Assembly: GCF_001485415.1 (NCBI RefSeq)
Contig: NZ_BCMQ01000007.1
Location: forward strand, 124,001-188,000
Source of the DNA: Myroides odoratimimus
Lineage (GTDB): Bacteria; Bacteroidota; Bacteroidia; Flavobacteriales; Flavobacteriaceae
Reading direction: 5' to 3'
DNA: 64,000 nt
Below, piece by piece: positions 31,417-39,352 of this stretch. Under the pieces are notes generated by a model that did no database searches, was not told where the DNA came from, and was given only the letters and a program-made list of their open reading frames with translations. A program made the translations under genes and the position numbers. How positions within the stretch are numbered: the first letter of the stretch is position 1; each line of letters begins with the position of its first letter.

Positions 31417-32382
31417 TTATACGATCCCTTCTTTTAATATATCATGTAGGTGGATTACGCCTACGTATTTGTTGTTTTGTGTCACTAGTAATTGCGTGAT
31501 AGAGTTGTCCTCTAATATAGACAGTGCCTTAGATACGTGCTCAGAACTCTCTATTGATTTAGGGTTGATAGACATAATGTCTTTTGCCTTATAATCGTTT
31601 AGATTACTACTTTTTTGTAGCATACGGCGCAAGTCTCCATCTGTTATGATTCCTATGATTTGCTCATTATCTACTACTGCAGTTACTCCTAAGCGTTTCT
31701 CTGATATCTCTACGATTACTTCTTGGATAGAAGAGTCTGGAGATACCGCAGGTTTGTTTTCGCTTTTTAGTATGTTTTGCACCAAAAGTAACAATTTTTT
31801 ACCTAATGCTCCACCTGGATGGTACATTGCGAAGTCTTCTGCAGTGAAGTTTCTCAATTCTATAAGACAAGCTGCTAAGGCATCTCCTAAAACTAGCTGA
31901 GCAGTGGTACTGTTCATAGGCGCTAGATTATTCTGTTCTGCCTCATGGTCTATTTTAGATAATAGGATATAGTCAGCACTTTTTGCTAAAAACGAGTTCT
32001 CATTAGCTGTGATAGCAATAAGCGTATTGTTGTGTCTTTTAAGGATAGGTGCTAATACTTTTATTTCTGGGCTATTACCACTATTAGAGATACAGATGAT
32101 ACAGTCTCCTGGTTGGATTAGACCTAGATCTCCATGCATTGCCTCTGCAGCATGCATATGGATAGATGGCGTTCCAGTAGAATTGAATGTTGCTACTATT
32201 TTTGCTCCAATTAGTGAACTTTTGCCTATTCCTGTCACAATTATTCGCCCCTTGCAGTTGAAAATCGCTTTAACAGTTTTTTCAAAATCGTCCGTTAGAT
32301 AATCGATTAGTTTTTTAATGCTTTCACTCTCAGAAAGTAAAGTATTCTTGGCGGTGTTTAATATGTTAATTGATGTATTCAA
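31417..32382 (-). CDS. D-arabinose 5-phosphate isomerase, KpsF/GutQ family
   Basis: A 321-residue enzyme: an SIS sugar-isomerase domain (about 35-180, with GKSSLIGAKIVATFNSTGTPS and the SNSGNSPEIK phosphosugar loop) followed by two CBS domains (about 205-320). It makes arabinose 5-phosphate for KDO, the inner sugar of lipopolysaccharide. The start codon appears to be TTG: a stop lies five codons upstream and the next Met is about 77 residues in. It leads the kpsF-tatC-lptB unit and is divergent from recQ. Confidence 0.92.
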   Translation of the reverse strand: MNTSINILNTAKNTLLSESESIKKLIDYLTDDFEKTVKAIFNCKGRIIVTGIGKSSLIGAKIVATFNSTGTPSIHMHAAEAMHGDLGLIQPGDCIICISNSGNSPEIKVLAPILKRHNNTLIAITANENSFLAKSADYILLSKIDHEAEQNNLAPMNSTTAQLVLGDALAACLIELRNFTAEDFAMYHPGGALGKKLLLLVQNILKSENKPAVSPDSSIQEVIVEISEKRLGVTAVVDNEQIIGIITDGDLRRMLQKSSNLNDYKAKDIMSINPKSIESSEHVSKALSILEDNSITQLLVTQNNKYVGVIHLHDILKEGIV

Positions 32383-32441
32383 AATGAGCGAATGTTAAAT
32401 ATTATGATTGAACTAAAGAAATTTTGTACCTTTAGGTACTG

Positions 32442-32449
32442 CAAATTTA
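32442..32449 (-). promoter_or_regulatory. -7 element of the kpsF-tatC-lptB promoter
   Basis: The minus strand reads TAAATTTG about 60 bases before the TTG start, matching TAnnTTTG. The short intergenic region is shared with the divergent recQ promoter. Confidence 0.4.
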
Positions 32450-32471
32450 TGTAAAATACCATACAAAAATA

Positions 32472-34667
32472 ATGAAATCAACTGAAATTGACTTGCACAA
32501 AGAGTTAAAGAGATTTTTTGGATTTTCTCAATTCAAAGGTCTTCAGGAAGATGTGGTCAAAAGTATTATTTCTGGACACAATACTTTTGTGATTATGCCG
32601 ACTGGAGGAGGGAAGTCTCTTTGTTATCAATTACCTGCATTGGTGTTAGAGGGAACTGCTATTGTTGTTTCACCGTTAATTGCTTTGATGAAGAATCAAG
32701 TAGATGCTATTAGAAGTTTATCTTCAGAGCATGGTGTGGCTCATGTGCTTAATTCATCTCTTACGAAGACTGAGATAGCTCAGGTAAAGGAAGACATTAA
32801 AAGTGGGATTACAAAGTTGCTATACGTAGCACCTGAATCTTTAACTAAGGAAGAGTATGTTAGCTTTTTACAAGGGGAAAAATTATCTTTTGTAGCTATT
32901 GACGAGGCCCATTGTATTTCTGAATGGGGACATGACTTTAGACCAGAGTATAGAAATCTGCGCAACATTATTAGAAGTCTTGGTGATATACCTATTATAG
33001 GACTGACTGCAACAGCCACTCCTAAAGTACAAGAGGATATCTTAAAAAACTTAGAAATTCCAAACGCGAATACCTTCAAAGCATCGTTTAATAGACCTAA
33101 CTTATTCTATGAGATACGTCCTAAAACGAAAAATGTAGAGACGGATATTATTCGCTTTATTAAACAACACCAAGGAAAGTCAGGAGTGATCTACTGTCTA
33201 AGTAGAAAGAAAGTAGAAGAAATCGCAAATGTACTTCAGGTAAATGGGATCAGTGCTGTGCCTTATCACGCAGGACTAGATGCCAAGACCCGTGCTAAAC
33301 ATCAAGATATGTTCTTAATGGAGGATGTAGATGTAGTAGTAGCTACTATCGCATTCGGTATGGGGATAGATAAGCCAGATGTACGCTATGTAATACACCA
33401 TGATATTCCTAAATCATTAGAAAGTTATTATCAAGAGACGGGTAGAGCTGGACGTGATGGAGGTGAAGGACACTGTCTAGCCTATTACTCATATAAAGAT
33501 ATAGAGAAGCTTGAGAAGTTTATGGCTGGTAAGCCTGTCGCTGAGCAAGAGATAGGGTATGCATTATTACAAGAAGTAGTAGCGTATGCTGAAACATCGA
33601 TGTCTAGAAGAAAATTTATCCTGCATTATTTCGGAGAAGAATTTGACGAAGTCAATGGCGAAGGGGCTGATATGGATGATAATATCCGTAATCCTAAGAC
33701 TAAAGTAGAAGCTAAAGATAGTGTAGTTCAATTATTGAAAGTAATTAGAGACACGAAACAATCTTATAAGACGAAAGAAATAGTATTCACTCTACTTGGG
33801 AAAATCAATGCATTGTTAAAAGTAAATAAGACAGATACATTAGACTTTTTCGGTTGTGGTAAGGATCACGATGAGAAGTACTGGATAGCTCTTATTAGAC
33901 AAGTATTAGTAGCAGACTTATTGCGCAAAGATATTGAAGCTTATGGAGTGTTAAAACTGACAGAAGCTGGGCTACAGTTTATAGATAATCCTAAGTCATT
34001 TATGATGACTGAAGATCACGAATATTCTGATGCTGAAAATGATTTGGATGTGATCGCTAGTAAAGCTAGTCTAGTGATAGACGAGGCTCTGATCGGTATC
34101 CTAAAAGATCTGCGTAAGAAAGTAGCGAAGAAATATGGTGTACCTCCATTCGTAGTATTCCAAGACCCTTCATTAGAGGAGATGGGGCTTAAGTATCCAG
34201 TTACTCTAGAGGAGATGTCTAATATTATAGGAGTAAGTGAAGGTAAGGCTAAGAAATATGGTAAGGAGTTCGTAGATGTGATTAGTAAGTATGTAGAAGA
34301 TAATGATATCATCAGACCTGATGATTTAGTTGTTAAATCTACAGGTGCTAATTCCGCATTAAAACTTTATATTATTCAGAATGTAGATAGAAAGTTATCT
34401 TTATCGGATATAGCGAGTGCTAAAGGATTAGATATGGATGGTCTGCTAAAAGAGATGGAGCAGATCGTATATTCTGGTACGAAGTTGAATATATCATATT
34501 GGATAGATGATGTCTTAGACGAAGATCAGCAAGAAGAAATCTATGATTACTTTATGGAATCAGAGACAGATAATATTAAGGCTGCGATGACTGAGTTTGA
34601 CGGAGATTATGATACTGAAGAGTTGCGATTAATGCGTATTCAGTTTATTAGTAAAGAAGCGAACTAG
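32472..34667 (+). CDS. recQ: ATP-dependent DNA helicase RecQ
   Basis: A 731-residue RecQ helicase. Motif I TGGGKS (44-49), motif II DEAHCISEWGHDFRPEY starting at Asp144 (with the RecQ-specific aromatic-rich loop), motif VI QETGRAGRDG, an RQC/zinc-binding zone lacking the usual four-Cys finger, and a C-terminal HRDC-like domain (about 555-625). The C-terminus extends about 100 residues beyond E. coli RecQ with an acidic tail, as I recall for flavobacterial RecQ. It unwinds recombination intermediates. A terminator follows. Confidence 0.96.
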   Translation: MKSTEIDLHKELKRFFGFSQFKGLQEDVVKSIISGHNTFVIMPTGGGKSLCYQLPALVLEGTAIVVSPLIALMKNQVDAIRSLSSEHGVAHVLNSSLTKTEIAQVKEDIKSGITKLLYVAPESLTKEEYVSFLQGEKLSFVAIDEAHCISEWGHDFRPEYRNLRNIIRSLGDIPIIGLTATATPKVQEDILKNLEIPNANTFKASFNRPNLFYEIRPKTKNVETDIIRFIKQHQGKSGVIYCLSRKKVEEIANVLQVNGISAVPYHAGLDAKTRAKHQDMFLMEDVDVVVATIAFGMGIDKPDVRYVIHHDIPKSLESYYQETGRAGRDGGEGHCLAYYSYKDIEKLEKFMAGKPVAEQEIGYALLQEVVAYAETSMSRRKFILHYFGEEFDEVNGEGADMDDNIRNPKTKVEAKDSVVQLLKVIRDTKQSYKTKEIVFTLLGKINALLKVNKTDTLDFFGCGKDHDEKYWIALIRQVLVADLLRKDIEAYGVLKLTEAGLQFIDNPKSFMMTEDHEYSDAENDLDVIASKASLVIDEALIGILKDLRKKVAKKYGVPPFVVFQDPSLEEMGLKYPVTLEEMSNIIGVSEGKAKKYGKEFVDVISKYVEDNDIIRPDDLVVKSTGANSALKLYIIQNVDRKLSLSDIASAKGLDMDGLLKEMEQIVYSGTKLNISYWIDDVLDEDQQEEIYDYFMESETDNIKAAMTEFDGDYDTEELRLMRIQFISKEAN

Positions 34668-34695
34668 TTCATAGTAGAAATAGAACAATTAAAAT

Positions 34696-34726
34696 CTTCA
34701 GTAGGTGACTACTGAGGGTTTTTTTA
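34696..34726 (+). terminator. Terminator after recQ
   Basis: Stem TCAGTAG (34698-34704) with CTACTGA (34709-34715), loop GTGA, extended by two more pairs, followed by eight T. Confidence 0.82.
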
Positions 34727-34744
34727 TATACTCTTTTTAAAAAT

Positions 34745-35197
34745 ATGGAAAAAATATTTAAATCGTGTTTTAGACGATCTTCGTTAGTCAAGATTAGTAT
34801 CGTTACTATGGTGCTTTTAATGATAAATATTTTATTTGTAATCTTAATATTAAAAGCAAAGAAAGGCGATATCGGGGTGAGTAATATCGAGAGTGCTATA
34901 GCAAGTGGAGTAGTGACGGCTTCTATATTAGTCTACTATGTAGTTAAAATATATCCTTATCTCAACAAAATAACGATTGATGGAGAAAAGATATATTATA
35001 AGAAAGTATTGGGACAGGAGAGAGTTATAGATATAGCTGCAGAAGATGTGCAGATACATATAGATACATTATATATGCGGTGGACTAACCAAGATGGCTA
35101 TATAGAAGTGAATAGTGGAAAGAAAAAAATCAAGATTATAGAAAGTTATTATAAAAACTATGTAGTGCTAAAAGAAACTTTGGTCGCTTTAGCTTAA
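34745..35197 (+). CDS. Hypothetical membrane protein
   Basis: A 150-residue protein with two hydrophobic spans (about 15-37 and 50-71) followed by a soluble beta-rich domain (about 75-150) that resembles a pleckstrin-like or bPH-type fold (ITIDGEKIYYKKVLGQERVIDIAAEDVQIHIDTLYMRW), though I cannot confirm this by search. It begins just after the recQ terminator and has a terminator of its own. Function unknown. Confidence 0.6.
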   Translation: MEKIFKSCFRRSSLVKISIVTMVLLMINILFVILILKAKKGDIGVSNIESAIASGVVTASILVYYVVKIYPYLNKITIDGEKIYYKKVLGQERVIDIAAEDVQIHIDTLYMRWTNQDGYIEVNSGKKKIKIIESYYKNYVVLKETLVALA

Positions 35198-35213
35198 CAA
35201 AAGATATATAGAT

Positions 35214-35243
35214 AAAAGGTGTTCTTATAGAGCACCTTTTTTT
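35214..35243 (+). terminator. Terminator after the small membrane protein gene
   Basis: AAAAGGTG (35214-35221) pairs with CACCTTTT (35233-35240) across an 11-base loop and leads into seven T. Confidence 0.75.
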
Positions 35244-35690
35244 GTGGATATTAGACACTTTGTTTAGGTAGGTATTTAGTAATCATACAGTTTAGATAGA
35301 AGGAGAATAGGTGATGAGTAAATGGAGGATTGTTCGACAAAGTCACCTCTAGCTCCACCAATCTCGAGTAATTGTCCATGAATTGTCGAGCGAATTGCTT
35401 ATAACACCTGTATTATAAGGGGATATGCTATAGAGGGTGTTTGTGTTTATAAAGGATATTTTTTGTTTAACTTGTTGTTTGTTAGTGTTTTGTGTTGTTT
35501 TAAGGGCTAAAAAAAAGTACATCTTTTTTTTTTATAAGACAGATCTTTGCTCTTATTGAGGAGATAGAATAGAAAAAAAGACCTTTCAGAACATGAAAAA
35601 GTACTTATAAAAGTGAAATATAGATTCGAATATTAAAAAAAATAGTGTCCTTTTTCTTAATAGTTAAAAGATGTACTGAGTTGTAAAAAA
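35244..35690. repeat. Gene-free gap with structured repeat element, copy B
   Basis: No convincing gene here. The arms TCGACAA (35334-35340) and TTGTCGA (35383-35389) lie 42 bases apart, with CTAG (35349) and CAATCT (35359) between them. GAATTGCTTATAAC follows the right arm, and a 24-base block at 35483-35506 matches the one at 3087-3110 at 22 positions. The same A-run/T-run hairpin follows. The order and spacing match copy A. Confidence 0.65.
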
Positions 35691-35692
35691 GA

Positions 35693-35723
35693 AAGAGGTA
35701 ACCTATGTAATAAGTTACCTCTT
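35693..35723 (-). terminator. Terminator of the 78-residue protein gene
   Basis: AAGAGGTAAC (35693-35702) and its complement (35714-35723) form a 10-bp stem with an 11-base loop. On the minus strand a T-rich run follows, so it terminates the gene ending at 35748. Confidence 0.75.
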
Positions 35724-35747
35724 GATATATGTATTCACAGATGCGGT

Positions 35748-35984
35748 CTATTCGTATAGCTCTCCTCGATGTGGTTTTAGGATATCTCTTAGTTGTCTCA
35801 TTTGCTCATCATTGACTACCATATACGCGATAGTATGCTCTGGTGCTAGTACTGTATAGTCTATGATAAAGATAGGTAGTTGTTCTATAGCGACATACTC
35901 TTTAAGATGTATTACGTGATGTTCGGCTGTTTTTTCTCCAGCAGGCCCTTTAAAATCCCAAATAAGTTTGATTTGTCTTTCCAT
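35748..35984 (-). CDS. Small conserved hypothetical protein
   Basis: A 78-residue soluble protein starting MERQIKLIWDFKGPAGEKTAEHHVIHLKEY. No family is recognised, but it is read as a real gene because it has an own terminator on its 3' side, a plausible start and ordinary codon use, and it is not overlapped by any other gene. The His-rich HHVIH stretch (residues 22-26) is notable. Function unknown. Confidence 0.65.
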   Translation of the reverse strand: MERQIKLIWDFKGPAGEKTAEHHVIHLKEYVAIEQLPIFIIDYTVLAPEHTIAYMVVNDEQMRQLRDILKPHRGELYE

Positions 35985-36216
35985 TTTCTAATTGTCATTT
36001 GTACAAAAGTAGTCAAAAAATAAGTAGAAATAGTTGAAGAATCAGTAGAAGTAGCTAGAAGGAAAAGCACTGCATATGAATAGTATTGAAAGGTAAAACG
36101 AGGGAGTAGATAACAAAAGAGGCAGTGTAGTCGTTTATAAATGAATATTATAGTATAAAGACAGGTTTATAACGATGCTATCTGATAAAGAGATTAGTTT
36201 AACCGTATCTTTTTTG

Positions 36217-36224
36217 TATTTTTG
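36217..36224 (+). promoter_or_regulatory. -7 element of the idi promoter
   Basis: TATTTTTG matches TAnnTTTG and lies 22 bases before the idi ATG. The -33 element is poor. The stretch from 35985 to 36216 holds nothing else I can identify. Confidence 0.45.
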
Positions 36225-36246
36225 AGGTTGATATAAATTATTAGGT

Positions 36247-36774
36247 ATGAAAGAAGAGTTAGTGGTATTAGTAAATGAACAAGATGAACAAGTAGGAGTA
36301 ATGGAAAAGATAGAAGCTCATGAAAAAGCTTTGTTACATCGTGCATTTTCTGTTTTTATTTTGAATAAAAATAATGAAGTAATGTTACAACAACGTGCTT
36401 TAGAAAAGTATCACTCGCCTTTATTGTGGACTAATACTTGTTGTAGTCATCAACGTGTAGGCGAAACAAATATAGAGGCTGGTAGACGTAGATTAATGGA
36501 AGAAATGGGGTTCGAAGTGCCCCTAAAAGATGTTTTTAGTTTTATCTATAAAGCCCCATTTGACAATGGTCTGACAGAGCATGAGTTTGATCATGTGATG
36601 ATTGGATATTACGATGATGAACCAAATATCAACCTAGAAGAAGTAGAGGCATGGAAATGGATGTCTATAGAAGGGATAAAGGAAGATATGGAGGCTAATC
36701 CTAATATATATACAGCTTGGTTTAAAATCATTTTTTCTAAGTTTTATCATTTTATAGAAGCTCAAAAAAAATAA
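36247..36774 (+). CDS. idi: Isopentenyl-diphosphate delta-isomerase, type I
   Basis: A 175-residue Nudix-fold isomerase that interconverts isopentenyl and dimethylallyl diphosphate. Visible are the active-site Cys in WTNTCCSHQ (Cys66 by alignment with E. coli Cys67), a Nudix-like box GETNIEAGRRRLMEEMGFE, and the Glu of LTEHEFDHVM. It supplies precursors for quinones and, in many flavobacteria, carotenoid pigments. A pterin synthase gene starts 4 bases after its stop. Confidence 0.95.
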   Translation: MKEELVVLVNEQDEQVGVMEKIEAHEKALLHRAFSVFILNKNNEVMLQQRALEKYHSPLLWTNTCCSHQRVGETNIEAGRRRLMEEMGFEVPLKDVFSFIYKAPFDNGLTEHEFDHVMIGYYDDEPNINLEEVEAWKWMSIEGIKEDMEANPNIYTAWFKIIFSKFYHFIEAQKK

Positions 36775-36778
36775 TAGT

Positions 36779-37192
36779 ATGAGGTTAACTGTTAGTAGAA
36801 AAGCTCACTTTAATGCAGCACATCGCTTGCATAGAAAAGAATGGTCAGAAGAGAAGAACCAACTTGTTTTTGGTAAATGTAATAATCCTAACTACCATGG
36901 ACACAATTATGAATTAATTGTTCAGGTAACAGGAGAGCTAGATCCAGAGACAGGATTTGTGATGGATTTAAAAGAACTATCAGATTTAATAAAATCGGAG
37001 ATAGAAGAGAACTTTGATCATAAAAACTTGAATTTAGATGTACCAGAGTTTTTAGAGTTGATCCCTACGGCAGAAAATATCGCAGTAGTGATATGGCAAA
37101 AATTAAGACCTTTTATTAATAATGATAAAGAGTTAGAAGTGATATTGTATGAAACTGCTAGAAACTTTGTTTCTTTTAAAGGAGATTATTAA
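36779..37192 (+). CDS. 6-pyruvoyl-tetrahydropterin synthase / QueD family protein
   Basis: A 137-residue member of the 6-pyruvoyltetrahydropterin synthase fold. Zinc ligands are His15, His40 and His42 (motif HGHNY), with candidate catalytic Cys34 in GKCNNPNYHGHNYE. The NxNYHGHNY form is like true pterin synthases, whereas E. coli QueD makes carboxy-tetrahydropterin for queuosine; the sequence alone does not settle which. It is coupled to idi but no other pterin or queuosine gene is adjacent. Confidence 0.88.
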   Translation: MRLTVSRKAHFNAAHRLHRKEWSEEKNQLVFGKCNNPNYHGHNYELIVQVTGELDPETGFVMDLKELSDLIKSEIEENFDHKNLNLDVPEFLELIPTAENIAVVIWQKLRPFINNDKELEVILYETARNFVSFKGDY

Positions 37193-37299
37193 TTATAGGG
37201 TATGCTAATGGGAAAAGTTGTAACTTGCACCCTCGTTTTTTATAGCGATTGGGAAAGATAGATAAGCAATAGCTTATTTTTAATAGAAGTGATTAATAT

Positions 37300-38268
37300 A
37301 TGGGTTTTAAACAATATCCGATACTATTTCAACCGATTCTGAAAGACAGAATTTGGGGAGGAACGAAGTTAAAATCAATACTTGGTAAAGATATTGATTC
37401 AAATGAGGTAGGAGAGAGCTGGGAGATTTCTGGTGTATCTTCTGATGTAAGCGTTGTCGCAAATGGGGTATATGAAGGATTAAGTTTAAATGATTTAATT
37501 CAGAAGTTTCCTGAAGAAATCTTAGGTGATTATATTATAAACCGTTTTGATAAGAAGTTTCCTCTTTTGTTTAAGTTTCTAGACGCAAAAGAAGATTTAT
37601 CTATACAGTTACATCCGAATGATGATTTAGCTCAGAAGCGCCATGGGTCTTTTGGAAAGACTGAGATGTGGTATGTGATGCAAACGGATGAAAATGCAAG
37701 AATAGTAGTAGACTTTAAAGATGGAGTGACTCAAGAGGACTATCTACATCATTTAGAGGCTAAGACATTGCCTTCTATATTAAAAGAGATACCTGTAAAG
37801 AAAGGAGATGTATTCTTCATCGAGACAGGTACTATCCATGCTATTGGGGCTGGTGTATTATTAGCTGAGATTCAGCAGACTTCAGATATTACTTATAGAG
37901 TATATGACTGGGATAGACTAGATGCTTCGGGTAATTCTAGAGAACTCCATATCGATATGGCACTAGATGCTATCAACTATGATAAGAAAGAAGTAGAGTT
38001 GACTTATACTAAAGATGCGAATGTATCTAACGAAATAGTAGCGTGTCCATTCTTCTCAGTGAATTATATACCTCTAAAAGGAAGTTATCACAAAGAGAAG
38101 GATGCTTCTAGATTCTATCTATATGTGTGTACAGAAGGAGAAGGAGAGATCACATTAGGTGACGAAGTGTATTCTATACGATGTGGACAAACTGTGCTAA
38201 TACCAGCAGCAGTAACACAAATAAGTTTAAGTGGTGAGGCTACAATCTTAGAGATATTTGTTTCTTAA
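37300..38268 (+). CDS. manA: Mannose-6-phosphate isomerase, class I
   Basis: A 322-residue cupin enzyme that interconverts mannose 6-phosphate and fructose 6-phosphate, feeding GDP-mannose for polysaccharide. The opening PILFQPILKDRIWGGTKLKSIL and metal-binding SIQLHPNDDLAQKRHG are family motifs, as are the EIQQTSDITYRVYDWDR segment and a C-terminal barrel. Length is that of the short Bacteroidota form. A TAACTTGCACC promoter-like string lies about 80 bases upstream. Confidence 0.92.
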   Translation: MGFKQYPILFQPILKDRIWGGTKLKSILGKDIDSNEVGESWEISGVSSDVSVVANGVYEGLSLNDLIQKFPEEILGDYIINRFDKKFPLLFKFLDAKEDLSIQLHPNDDLAQKRHGSFGKTEMWYVMQTDENARIVVDFKDGVTQEDYLHHLEAKTLPSILKEIPVKKGDVFFIETGTIHAIGAGVLLAEIQQTSDITYRVYDWDRLDASGNSRELHIDMALDAINYDKKEVELTYTKDANVSNEIVACPFFSVNYIPLKGSYHKEKDASRFYLYVCTEGEGEITLGDEVYSIRCGQTVLIPAAVTQISLSGEATILEIFVS

Positions 38269-38333
38269 AAGAGTAGTATACCCCATTTTTATATTGTAGA
38301 TTTGCGTAAAATTAATACTAAATAAAGGAAATT

Positions 38334-38597
38334 ATGGCAAGCGTAAGAAACCTAAAAAAAGATATTCACTATGTATTAGGTGATATCATCCAAGCAATTT
38401 ATATTCAAGAAATGACAACTGGAGGACCAACTGCAGAGACTAACGCATTACTTGAAGAAGCGTTTGTTTCTTTCGATGAATTAATCGGAGCAGTGAATGC
38501 AAAAAACGTTGAGAATAAAAAAGCACATTTTAAAGGAGTTTATAAAAAACTAGAAGATGTTGCAGGTCAATTAGTTGAAAAAATCAACGCAATGTAA
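38334..38597 (+). CDS. Small conserved helical protein
   Basis: An 87-residue soluble, mostly helical protein beginning MASVRNLKKDIHYVLGDIIQAIYIQE. I recall similar short proteins as widespread hypothetical proteins in flavobacteria, but have no family name. A TAGATTTG string at 38297-38304 resembles a -7 element 29 bases before the ATG. It precedes the tRNA-Thr array, which has an independent promoter. Function unknown. Confidence 0.7.
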   Translation: MASVRNLKKDIHYVLGDIIQAIYIQEMTTGGPTAETNALLEEAFVSFDELIGAVNAKNVENKKAHFKGVYKKLEDVAGQLVEKINAM

Positions 38598-38631
38598 TCG
38601 AAAAAAAGATTTAAAAAAGATACATTTTGTG

Positions 38632-38661
38632 TTGCAAGATTGAAAAACCATGCTATCTTTG
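38632..38661 (+). promoter_or_regulatory. Promoter of the tRNA-Thr array
   Basis: TTG at 38632-38634, a 19-base spacer and TATCTTTG at 38654-38661 match the Bacteroidota consensus exactly, 17 bases before the first tRNA. Confidence 0.88.
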
Positions 38662-38678
38662 CACTCGCAAAATGAGTC

Positions 38679-38752
38679 GCCGGTGTAGCTCAGCTGGCTA
38701 GAGCAGCTGATTTGTAATCAGCAGGTCGTGGGTTCGAGTCCCTCCATCGGCT
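38679..38752 (+). tRNA. tRNA-Thr (TGT), copy 1
   Basis: A 74-base cloverleaf: acceptor GCCGGTG with CATCGGC, D-stem GCTC/GAGC, anticodon stem GCTGA/TCAGC with loop TTTGTAA (anticodon TGT), T-loop TTCGAGT. The 3' CCA is not encoded. The T-stem has a T-T mismatch (second pair of GTGGG/CCCTC), shared by all five copies. Confidence 0.97.
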
Positions 38753-38793
38753 CAGATGTTTTTTGAAAAATTGATATTGTAATACTTTGAGTC

Positions 38794-38867
38794 GCCGGTG
38801 TAGCTCAGCTGGCTAGAGCAGCTGATTTGTAATCAGCAGGTCGTGGGTTCGAGTCCCTCCATCGGCT
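38794..38867 (+). tRNA. tRNA-Thr (TGT), copy 2
   Basis: Identical 74-base tRNA to copy 1, 41 bases further on. The spacer ends in TTGAGTC, a tag also found before copies 3 and 4. Confidence 0.97.
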
Positions 38868-38909
38868 CAAAAGTTTTAAAAGAGATTAGTATTACAATAA
38901 TATTGAGTC

Positions 38910-38983
38910 GCCGGTGTAGCTCAGCTGGCTAGAGCAGCTGATTTGTAATCAGCAGGTCGTGGGTTCGAGTCCCTCCATCGGCT
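38910..38983 (+). tRNA. tRNA-Thr (TGT), copy 3
   Basis: Identical 74-base tRNA; repeat unit length from copy 2 is 116 bases. The AT-rich spacer is diverged from the others except for the TTGAGTC tag. Confidence 0.97.
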
Positions 38984-39024
38984 CAATAATTTTTTGAAGA
39001 TTAAATATTGCAATACATTGAGTC

Positions 39025-39098
39025 GCCGGTGTAGCTCAGCTGGCTAGAGCAGCTGATTTGTAATCAGCAGGTCGTGGGTTCGAGTCCCTCCATCGGCT
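39025..39098 (+). tRNA. tRNA-Thr (TGT), copy 4
   Basis: Identical 74-base tRNA; repeat unit length from copy 3 is 115 bases, with the TTGAGTC tag directly upstream. Confidence 0.97.
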
Positions 39099-39134
39099 CA
39101 AATGTTTTAATATTGTATTGCAGGCATTCATTTT

Positions 39135-39208
39135 GCCGGTGTAGCTCAGCTGGCTAGAGCAGCTGATTTGTAATCAGCAGGTCGTGGGTTCGAGTCCCTC
39201 CATCGGCT
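39135..39208 (+). tRNA. tRNA-Thr (TGT), copy 5
   Basis: Identical 74-base tRNA; last copy, preceded by a shorter spacer (36 bases) that lacks the GAGTC tag. A terminator follows two bases later. Confidence 0.97.
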
Positions 39209-39210
39209 CA

Positions 39211-39239
39211 AAAGTCTCCCCTTAAAGGGAGACTTTTTT
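39211..39239 (+). terminator. Terminator of the tRNA-Thr array
   Basis: Stem AAAGTCTCCC (39211-39220) with complement (39227-39236), loop CTTAAA, followed by T's. Confidence 0.88.
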
Positions 39240-39352
39240 GTTTTCAAATACTTTGTGTACTAAATGCTCTTCTAACTGCTTTTTATTTTTTACTTTTAGA
39301 TAACCTAAATCTAACTTATATAGAAAGGTTATTATTAAAAATACGCTGAAGT

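Noticed and set aside
37201-37299. Riboswitch or leader RNA upstream of manA
   Set aside because: The 107-base gap shows only a promoter-like TAACTTGCACC; no conserved riboswitch elements or terminator hairpins are visible.
38679-39208. Regularly spaced repeats resembling a CRISPR array
   Set aside because: The repeats fold as complete tRNA-Thr cloverleaves with identical TGT anticodons, and the spacers are AT-rich and partly related to each other. No cas genes are present.
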